In this document: piece by piece, positions 1-4,566 of the stretch
Position numbering within the stretch: position 1 is the stretch's first letter
Layout: each line of letters begins with the position of its first letter
NCBI GenBank assembly: GCA_031256575.1
Contig: JAIRQI010000147.1
Location: forward strand, 1-13,965
Reading direction: 5' to 3'
Length of the DNA: 13,965 nt
Origin: Coriobacteriales bacterium
Lineage (GTDB): Bacteria; Actinomycetota; Coriobacteriia; Coriobacteriales; UBA8131
Translations under genes and position numbers: made by a program
Notes under the pieces: model-generated
The model's database searches: none
Told to the model about the DNA's origin: nothing
What the model saw: the letters and a program-made list of their open reading frames with translations, nothing else

Positions 1-296
1 TAGCCGAAGGAATAAGCAATAATGCCAACGCCAATGCCAGTCTGGATGCAGAAGAAGAGGCTCTCAATCTCGCCCGGCAACTCCCCACCTATCAAGGTCT
101 CTAAAACCGGTTCGAACCAAGGCTCGTACTCCTGCCCAGTGACCTCAACGACCATATCGCTACCGGCGTCATCACTACCACCGAACTCCGCTCCAGGTAA
201 AAAGAATAATGGGAACAACATAATGATGACCGCCAAGACGATCATCACAATGACCAGAGTGCGGCGGCTCTTGGGGGCGTTCTCGTTCTTCGCCAT
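1..296 (-). CDS. cbiN: Cobalt ECF transporter subunit CbiN (3' end outside window)
   Basis: CbiN is the small auxiliary membrane subunit that works with CbiM (S component), CbiQ and CbiO in cobalt uptake. The visible 98 residues begin MAKNENAPKS, then a hydrophobic helix at about residues 13-33, an extracellular loop starting EFGGSDDAGSDM with the conserved EYEPWFEP and GEIESL motifs, and the start of a second helix ending at the window edge. Family members are about 95-110 residues, so only a few C-terminal residues are missing. The start is set by GGAGGTGA just upstream, lying inside the end of cbiM; the cbiM stop and this ATG are one base apart, so translation is probably coupled. cbiQ and cbiO would be expected further left. 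Identification is confident. Confidence 0.93.
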   Translation of the reverse strand, partial: MAKNENAPKSRRTLVIVMIVLAVIIMLFPLFFLPGAEFGGSDDAGSDMVVEVTGQEYEPWFEPVLETLIGGELPGEIESLFFCIQTGIGVGIIAYSFG

Positions 297-297
297 G

Positions 298-1134
298 TTA
301 GTTCACCTCCGCATATGAAGTATTCGCCAGTTCCTGCTTGGCAAAGCTCTCCAGGCCAATTACTACGAGCACGGTCAAGATACCTTCGACAATGGTCAAG
401 GGAATCTGGGTTGGAGCAAACACGCTGAGAAATTTCAAGGCACTGGCTAACACCCCGCCGACTTCGCTGGGGTAAGCCAAAGCCAACTGTAAACTGGTCA
501 CGCAATAGGTGAACAGGTCGCCCAACGAAACAGCAATACCCACGTTGACCAGCTTGTTGACCTTCAGTTTCTTGCCAATCGTGAACAGTAGCAAGGTAAA
601 CAAGGGCCCAGCAATAGCCATGCTGAAGGTGTTCGCCCCGAGTGAGGTCAACCCGCCATGGGCCAGCAGAATAGCCTGAAAAATCAGCACGATAATGCCC
701 AGTATCGAGGTAGCTGATACCCCAAATAATACTGTGGATAAACCCGTGCCTGTCATGTGGCTGCAGCTACCGGTCACTGAAGGTATCTTCAGTGAGGAGA
801 TGACAAAGATGAAGGCCCCGGACATCGCTAGAAGAATCAATTGACGACGGTCTTCCTGAACAATCTTACGTAGACGAATCACGCCCAGCACCAGAAACGG
901 GATGCAAACCGCTCCCCAGATTATGCAATGAACCAGTGGCAAGTAGCCTTCCATGATATGCATGGCGCTGGCTTGCAGCGGTAGAGCCAAGAATAAAGCA
1001 ACCATCACCGAGGACCAAAAGACCGACCGCTCTCGACGGCTCAAACCCTTTAACACACCCCAGGTTCTTGACCTGACCTCTTTGTCAGGTCGGACTTCTT
1101 CAACACGCTTGGGATTAACGTGCTTGAATCTCAT
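298..1134 (-). CDS. cbiM: Cobalt ECF transporter S component CbiM
   Basis: CbiM is the membrane substrate-capture subunit of the CbiMNQO cobalt importer. The 278-residue product has a long basic N-terminus and a signal-type hydrophobic stretch (residues about 38-57) ending ALPLQASA, followed at 58-63 by the hallmark MHIMEG. Cleavage after A57 would expose the Met-His N-terminus used for metal coordination in CbiM/NikM structures. Further family motifs are the segment with HMTGTGL and [23 protein letters not shown], with six or more membrane helices overall. The ATG at 1134 has GGAGGA seven bases upstream. It is the first gene after a cobalamin riboswitch and its terminator, so it is expected to be shut off when cobalamin is plentiful. 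A nickel-specific NikM is less likely given the riboswitch and the separate CbiN. Confidence 0.95.
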   Translation of the reverse strand: MRFKHVNPKRVEEVRPDKEVRSRTWGVLKGLSRRERSVFWSSVMVALFLALPLQASAMHIMEGYLPLVHCIIWGAVCIPFLVLGVIRLRKIVQEDRRQLILLAMSGAFIFVISSLKIPSVTGSCSHMTGTGLSTVLFGVSATSILGIIVLIFQAILLAHGGLTSLGANTFSMAIAGPLFTLLLFTIGKKLKVNKLVNVGIAVSLGDLFTYCVTSLQLALAYPSEVGGVLASALKFLSVFAPTQIPLTIVEGILTVLVVIGLESFAKQELANTSYAEVN

Positions 1135-1208
1135 AAGTATTCCTCCGAATTCAACGATAACGACTGGTTCGGGGCCAGTTCCCTCCTGTCCTGCTTGAAC
1201 ACCGAACT

Positions 1209-1235
1209 AAAAAAGCTCCCTAAGTGTTAAGGAGC
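1209..1235 (-). terminator. Intrinsic terminator of the cobalamin riboswitch expression platform
   Basis: Read on the minus strand, a 9-bp stem (arms at 1235-1227 and 1223-1215, one G-T pair, three-base loop) is followed directly by six T residues at 1214-1209. It lies 63 nt after the aptamer and about 75 nt before the cbiM start, the right place for transcription attenuation. This indicates control by premature termination rather than only by hiding the ribosome binding site. Confidence 0.87.
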
Positions 1236-1271
1236 AGCTGCTACGGATAACGATCCATAATCCGTACCTCC
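1231..1271 (-). promoter_or_regulatory. Putative antiterminator hairpin competing with the riboswitch terminator
   Basis: Between aptamer and terminator a perfect 7-bp stem (TACGGAT at 1242-1248 with ATCCGTA at 1260-1266) is flanked by GGAG (1231-1234) and CTCC (1268-1271), which can also pair around a short bulge. Bases 1231-1234 belong to the 5' arm of the terminator on the minus strand, so the two structures would exclude one another. The pairing is visible; the antiterminator role is inferred. Confidence 0.5.
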
Positions 1272-1297
1272 TCTATCTCTCGTAGATTCAATCGGTA

Positions 1298-1473
1298 CAA
1301 AAAGCAGGCAGTTCTTCTGGCTTAAGCTTCAACATCTACCCAGCCTTCCCAGTTTCCCAGTGGCTAGATGAGCAGACTTCACTTTACAGCGGCGGGACCG
1401 CGCGGGAATCACACCCGACTTCTCTTTTCACCGAGAGCCTCGCCAAATGACGGGCCTCGGCACCTGCTTTTTC
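1298..1473 (-). promoter_or_regulatory. Cobalamin riboswitch aptamer
   Basis: The minus strand carries the conserved order of the cobalamin aptamer. A 5' CAGGTGCC element comes first, then the core with GGGTGTGATTCC, GCGGTCCCGCCGCTGTAA, and near the 3' end a B12-box-like segment AGCCAGAAGAACTGCCTGC. The closing P1 helix is clear: GCAGG with flanking A residues at 1473-1463 pairs with CCTGC plus T residues at 1308-1299. It is followed by an antiterminator/terminator pair and then cbiM-cbiN. Cobalamin binding should favour termination and lower cobalt uptake. The B12 box departs slightly from the usual AGTCAGGAGACCTGCC pattern, but the whole aptamer is otherwise canonical. Confidence 0.93.
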
Positions 1474-1547
1474 GGCTCACAAACGGAGCCAGGCTATTTT
1501 GCTGTCAAAGTCCGACGCCAGTCAGCGAAAACTCTGACTGTTATGTA

Positions 1548-1556
1548 ATAATAGCA
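1548..1556 (-). promoter_or_regulatory. Probable extended -10 promoter of the riboswitch-cbiMN transcript
   Basis: On the minus strand TGCTATTAT forms an extended -10 (TG, one base, TATTAT). A -35-like TTGCCA lies 20 bases upstream, a long spacing, so the extended -10 would carry most of the recognition. Transcription would start near 1541, leaving a small hairpin (AGTCAG/CTGACT, 1540-1521) and then the aptamer. It sits back to back with the promoter region of the methyltransferase-MarR gene. Confidence 0.5.
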
Positions 1557-1579
1557 CAGTGGACTGAGAGTTATGGCAA

Positions 1580-1598
1580 GATAATACTGTTCGGTATT
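1580..1598 (+). promoter_or_regulatory. Candidate -10 box overlapped by an inverted repeat, upstream of the methyltransferase-MarR gene
   Basis: GATAAT at 1580-1585 resembles a -10 box about 40 bases before the start codon, though no good -35 box was seen. It is overlapped by the inverted repeat AATAC-TGTTCG-GTATT (1583-1598). A palindrome on a -10 box just before a MarR-type regulator gene fits an autoregulatory operator, but the arms are only 5 bp and the role is inferred. Confidence 0.35.
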
Positions 1599-1624
1599 GA
1601 TCCAGTTTTTTTCAGGAGAGTTGT

Positions 1625-2662
1625 ATGAGTTCGAATGAAACAACAGAGTATTGGAACTCGGTAGCTGACTTACTGTCAAGCTCCAGGATGAGTACTCTAA
1701 GCTCCGAGCAATCAATCTATTGGGAGAAGGTCTTAACCGATATTATCCCCAAAGATCCGCCTTTGCGTATCTTGGATATCGGTACCGGCTCAGGCTTCTT
1801 GGCTGTCATGTTGTCCCGTTTGGGGCACGAGGTGGTCGGCATCGATATCTCACCGGTGATGATTCAGTGCGCCTATGAGACCGCTGCAGCTTTTGGCCAA
1901 CGTATCGAGTTTCGCATCATGGATAGCAGCGACTTGGATTTCGCCGACCAGAGCTTTGATGCGGTGGTCTGCTGCGAGCTGCTGTCACATCTGCCAGATG
2001 TGCGGTCAACACTTGAAGAAGCCAAGCGGGTATTGAAAAACGACGGCATTTTTGTGGTCTTTGACTGCAATGAACTGACCACCGGGCAACTGTTGGCTCG
2101 GGGTTTCTCGCACTGCCGTTACCGCGATGTGCAGGACCTGGATACCTTGAACCGGGGAGATACCCTGTATTGCCTGAGCGCCCGCAAGCCGACGCGCAAT
2201 GAGAACGAGGACCTGCCGCAGGTCTCACTGCTGCGGCGCTACATGCAAACTGCCAAGAAGCTGATTCAGCTCTACCAGAACTGGTGCAAGGGCACCGACC
2301 TGCCCTACCCGGAGTTCTCGGTGTTGAATTTCGTCTCCCGTCATGCCCGTGGCGCCCGCCCCTCGGATATCTCGACAGCCCTGGTGGTACCGCCGCAGAC
2401 CTTGACCCGCATATTGGCCGGCTTAGAAGAAGCCGGTTATCTAAGCCGGGAAATCAGCAGCCGCGACCGGCGCAGTTCGATGATTAGCCTGACAGATGAG
2501 GGTTACACCAAGATTCGTCCCCTGCAACTGGCTCTGCGAGAGATTGAAGAAAGCGCCCTGACCAGTTTTGACAGTGATGACCTGGCTGACATGAGCGTCT
2601 TTGACGACCGCCTCTTCCAGGCTTTGGAATCAGCCTTTAGCAGTGTTCCAAACTCAGAATGA
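1625..2662 (+). CDS. Fusion of a SAM-dependent methyltransferase domain with a MarR-family winged helix
   Basis: 345 residues. Residues about 30-165 form a class I (Rossmann) methyltransferase: motif I ILDIGTGSG at 49-57, acidic D74 at the end of strand beta-2 (VVGIDIS), D100 in IMDSSDLDF, and the post-motif FDAVVCCELLSHLPD. Residues about 203-325 form a MarR-like domain: a helical dimerisation segment LLRRYMQTAKKLIQLYQNW, a recognition helix region PSDISTALVVPPQTLTRILA, and a wing with SSRDRRSSMISLTDEG. AGGAGA lies just upstream of the ATG. It diverges from the cobalamin-riboswitch cbiMN transcript. A plausible reading is a regulator whose DNA binding responds to SAM/SAH or to a methyl-acceptor small molecule; neither the acceptor nor the target is visible. 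Domain calls are firm, function is not. The only clear plus-strand gene in the window. Confidence 0.88.
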   Translation: MSSNETTEYWNSVADLLSSSRMSTLSSEQSIYWEKVLTDIIPKDPPLRILDIGTGSGFLAVMLSRLGHEVVGIDISPVMIQCAYETAAAFGQRIEFRIMDSSDLDFADQSFDAVVCCELLSHLPDVRSTLEEAKRVLKNDGIFVVFDCNELTTGQLLARGFSHCRYRDVQDLDTLNRGDTLYCLSARKPTRNENEDLPQVSLLRRYMQTAKKLIQLYQNWCKGTDLPYPEFSVLNFVSRHARGARPSDISTALVVPPQTLTRILAGLEEAGYLSREISSRDRRSSMISLTDEGYTKIRPLQLALREIEESALTSFDSDDLADMSVFDDRLFQALESAFSSVPNSE

Positions 2663-2782
2663 CAGTTATTTGTGTGGAGAAGACCTTGGGCTGGTGTGGT
2701 TGAGGCATGAGGCAGCAGCAACACCAGGTTTTCCTGTAGGAAGCCGCAATTGTAAGCTGTTGAGTGTTTATACTTGAGATTC

Positions 2783-2815
2783 AAAAAAGTGGAGAGGCCA
2801 AACTCTCCACTTTTT
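2783..2815. terminator. Bidirectional intrinsic terminator
   Basis: A perfect 8-bp stem GTGGAGAG/CTCTCCAC (2789-2796, 2803-2810) with a six-base loop is flanked by six A on the left (2783-2788) and five T on the right (2811-2815), so it works on both strands. It ends the methyltransferase-MarR gene on the plus strand and the small duplicated-repeat gene on the minus strand, which converge here. The 120 bases between 2663 and 2782 hold only a weak imperfect inverted repeat (CTGGTGT/ACACCAG, 2691-2727). Confidence 0.9.
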
Positions 2816-2848
2816 GTTGTACTCATTTAGTACCGGCATCGCTCTCGT

Positions 2849-3058
2849 TTACTTGTCGTAAGCAATCAGGATGATGTCGCTACCTTCTTCTTTCAGTTTA
2901 GCTTCCAGGTCTTGGACCATCTTTACAGCTTCTGGTGAGAGGTCCGCATACTTCGCATAAGCGAGTAGGACGGCGTTAGTTCCCTGGGCTTTAAGTTCAG
3001 CTTCCAGGTTCTCCACTAGCTTGACAGCATCAGCGGAAAGGTTTGCGTACTCGGCCAT
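2849..3058 (-). CDS. Small acidic protein of unknown function made of two tandem 33-residue units
   Basis: 69 residues. Residues 2-34 and 35-67 are two copies of one unit, identical at 18 of 33 positions with most other changes conservative. The shared pattern is Y-A-[ND]-L-S-x2-A-V-K-x-V-x2-L-E-A-x-L-K-x2-G followed by a short hydrophobic run ending L-x-A-Y. Each unit looks like an amphipathic helix followed by a beta strand, giving a predicted helix-strand-helix-strand protein with no signal sequence, so probably cytoplasmic. AAAGGAAA lies 5-10 bases upstream of the ATG. It is monocistronic, with its own promoter and terminator. No known family is recognised. The intact repeat, good ribosome site and flanking signals argue for a real gene. 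Confidence 0.82.
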   Translation of the reverse strand: MAEYANLSADAVKLVENLEAELKAQGTNAVLLAYAKYADLSPEAVKMVQDLEAKLKEEGSDIILIAYDK

Positions 3059-3083
3059 AGGTTTTTCCTTTCATTCGAGTCAC

Positions 3084-3125
3084 ACTATACAGGTCGTATA
3101 GTACCATAGCGGATGCTGTTGTCAA
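3084..3125 (-). promoter_or_regulatory. Promoter with overlapping palindromic operator for the small repeat protein gene
   Basis: On the minus strand a consensus -35 TTGACA (3125-3120) is followed after 16 bases by TACTAT (3103-3098) preceded by TGG, an extended -10. A perfect inverted repeat, ACTATAC-AGGTC-GTATAGT (7-bp arms, 3084-3102), covers the -10 and extends toward the start site, as a repressor operator would. The regulator is unknown. Confidence 0.7.
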
Positions 3126-3259
3126 AACTGGTATAAGCAGCCTAGAATTGGCAAATGGCTGTTATCTGATGGTGTTTGATTATTCAGAGCGTATAAAACG
3201 CAATATCCTCTGCTGAAGACGTAATCGTGATTTGTGCAAATATTGTGTCAGCGAATAGC

Positions 3260-3324
3260 AAAAAGACGCTGACATGAGTCCCACTAGGCTGTCCCGGAAG
3301 CAAAGTGGGACTCATGTCACCGTC
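3260..3324 (-). terminator. Long-stem intrinsic terminator after the substrate-binding protein gene
   Basis: Arms at 3265-3285 and 3304-3324 pair over 21 bp with a single mismatch (C3269/C3320), around an 18-base loop. On the minus strand the hairpin is followed by five T residues (3264-3260). It begins seven bases after the stop codon of the upstream lipoprotein gene. A 21-bp stem is longer than usual for a bacterial terminator. The 134 bases from 3126 to 3259 hold nothing further I can assign except a small GCGT/ACGC hairpin near 3190-3203. Confidence 0.8.
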
Positions 3325-3330
3325 AACACT

Positions 3331-4407
3331 TTACTCTAGGCGCCCGGTCTGTTGATTGTAGTTGACCGTTCCTTTGAGCAAGCCCTCAGCAGTCATCCAC
3401 CCCGAGACTGTACTGACAATCCAGCCTTCTGGACGTTCAGCTTGCGGATAGACTGATAACTGATAGCCATCCGCAATCATCGGTGGTAAGCCAGATTTCT
3501 GCACTAAAAGCGCTATGTAGTCGTCTGGTGCGGCATTCAAGATATCGACTGCGTCGTCCCAGACTCCCTGTAAAGCAGCTAACTGCTCAGCATCCAGTGA
3601 GTCGATGAAATCACCATTAGCTACCATCAGGGTCTGGGAGATATTCTCGCCATAGGCGTCATCGTAAACTACGGTCATTCCATTACGCTCAGCGTAATAA
3701 GCCCAGGGAGCAGGTAGCACTGCAGCTTTTATCTGCCCGGTTGACAGCAGGTCATAACATACCGCGGTAGAAACAGTTGGCTCAAACTGAAAATCCTCGT
3801 TAACCATTTCTGCGGCAGTAACCGCACAATCCACAATATACTCCCCCATGGTATCTTGTTCTACTGCTATCGGAACATCTAGTAAATCGCTCAGGTAGTG
3901 ATAACCAGAGCTTGGATTGGTTACGATACTGAAGTGCCCCTGCTTTGCGTCTGTTCCTAAGGCTACCCAGAGCAGCTGCAGAGGTGTGCCGCTGGCAGCA
4001 AGCGAGACGGTGGCTAGCGAATCCAAGACTGCCAAATCTACCTCGTTGGCAGCGACAGCAGTTGATAAGGCTCGGCTGGACGCGAAGACCTTGATCTCTA
4101 CAGAAAACCCAGCGTCTTTGAACAAGCCGCTCTGTTCAGCTACCCAGAAGGGCAGAGTATCCTCACAGGCAAGAGTGCCAACTCTGATTGGCAAACCAGT
4201 GTCGCCGGCTGGCTGGGTCTGGCAGGCAGAAAGCAACAGTAAGCCTGGTATCAGTAGCAGTATTGCCAGTAAAACTGCTATGCACTGATGATAAATAGCC
4301 CGACCAGGTTTGCATAGTTCCTGCCTCTCAGCCTGATGGTAATCAGCTTGATGCTTCAATTGAGCCTTTCGAGCCGTAATCCTTCGAGTACTTGCAGGTC
4401 CAGTCAT
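3331..4407 (-). CDS. Orphan ABC-type substrate-binding lipoprotein (NMT1/SsuA-like)
   Basis: 358 residues from the ATG at 4407, which has GAGGAG five bases upstream; a TTG one codon earlier is too close to that site. A long basic N-terminus precedes a hydrophobic stretch (residues about 42-61) and lipobox LSAC with the lipidated C62. The mature part has the start of an NMT1/SsuA/TauA-type periplasmic-binding fold: LPIRVGTLACEDTLPFWVAE, then GLFKDAGFSVEIKVF, NEVDLAVLD and SGTPLQLLW. This family binds sulfonates, nitrate, thiamine precursors and similar small molecules; the substrate here cannot be read from sequence. No permease or ATPase of that type is next to it, so it is either an orphan or shares a transporter encoded elsewhere. 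It lies just after the ECF cluster but behind its own putative promoter, so a link to corrinoid uptake is only a guess. Confidence 0.85.
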   Translation of the reverse strand: MTGPASTRRITARKAQLKHQADYHQAERQELCKPGRAIYHQCIAVLLAILLLIPGLLLLSACQTQPAGDTGLPIRVGTLACEDTLPFWVAEQSGLFKDAGFSVEIKVFASSRALSTAVAANEVDLAVLDSLATVSLAASGTPLQLLWVALGTDAKQGHFSIVTNPSSGYHYLSDLLDVPIAVEQDTMGEYIVDCAVTAAEMVNEDFQFEPTVSTAVCYDLLSTGQIKAAVLPAPWAYYAERNGMTVVYDDAYGENISQTLMVANGDFIDSLDAEQLAALQGVWDDAVDILNAAPDDYIALLVQKSGLPPMIADGYQLSVYPQAERPEGWIVSTVSGWMTAEGLLKGTVNYNQQTGRLE

Positions 4408-4434
4408 CAATTCTCCTCAGTTCACTGGTAACTG

Positions 4435-4463
4435 ATAATGCCAAGCAATTTCATATGCGGAAA
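4435..4463 (-). promoter_or_regulatory. Weak candidate promoter for the substrate-binding protein gene
   Basis: On the minus strand TTTCCG (4463-4458), a 17-base spacer and CATTAT (4440-4435) preceded by TGG form an extended -10-like promoter about 28 bases before the start codon. The -35 match is poor. A short hairpin ATGCGG/CCGCAT (4455-4477) overlaps it. Confidence 0.3.
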
Positions 4464-4503
4464 TTTCTCAACCGCATCTGGCCTCCCCTGTCAAAATGAA
4501 ACA

Positions 4504-4539
4504 CTACTCACCACGCTCGGTGGTGCCTGACCCGAGTAG
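4504..4539 (-). terminator. Hairpin at the end of the ECF gene cluster, possible weak terminator
   Basis: Nested pairing joins CTACTC (4504-4509) with GAGTAG (4534-4539) and, inside, ACCAC with GTGGT around the loop GCTCG. On the minus strand it comes 28 bases after the stop of the fused ECF gene and is followed by a T-rich run (TGTTTCATTTT) rather than a clean T tract. It may end the cluster partly or stabilise the 3' end. Confidence 0.4.
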
Positions 4540-4566
4540 AAAGCCTCAGGTCTTCTCCCCCTAAAT

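Noticed and set aside
1480..1508. TTGACA at 1508-1503 (minus) as the -35 box of cbiMN
   Set aside because: No -10 box lies at a proper distance (CGTTTG at 17 bases); the extended -10 further upstream is better.
2691..2727. Inverted repeat CTGGTGT/ACACCAG as terminator of the methyltransferase-MarR gene
   Set aside because: The stem is imperfect with a large loop; the hairpin at 2783-2815 with A and T tracts on both sides is far stronger.
3917..4288. A 123-codon plus-strand open frame
   Set aside because: Antisense to the substrate-binding lipoprotein gene, with no ribosome site.
4408..4566. Second riboswitch (for example TPP) before the substrate-binding protein gene
   Set aside because: A CCTGAGG segment and hairpins suggested it, but the remaining conserved TPP or cobalamin motifs are absent.
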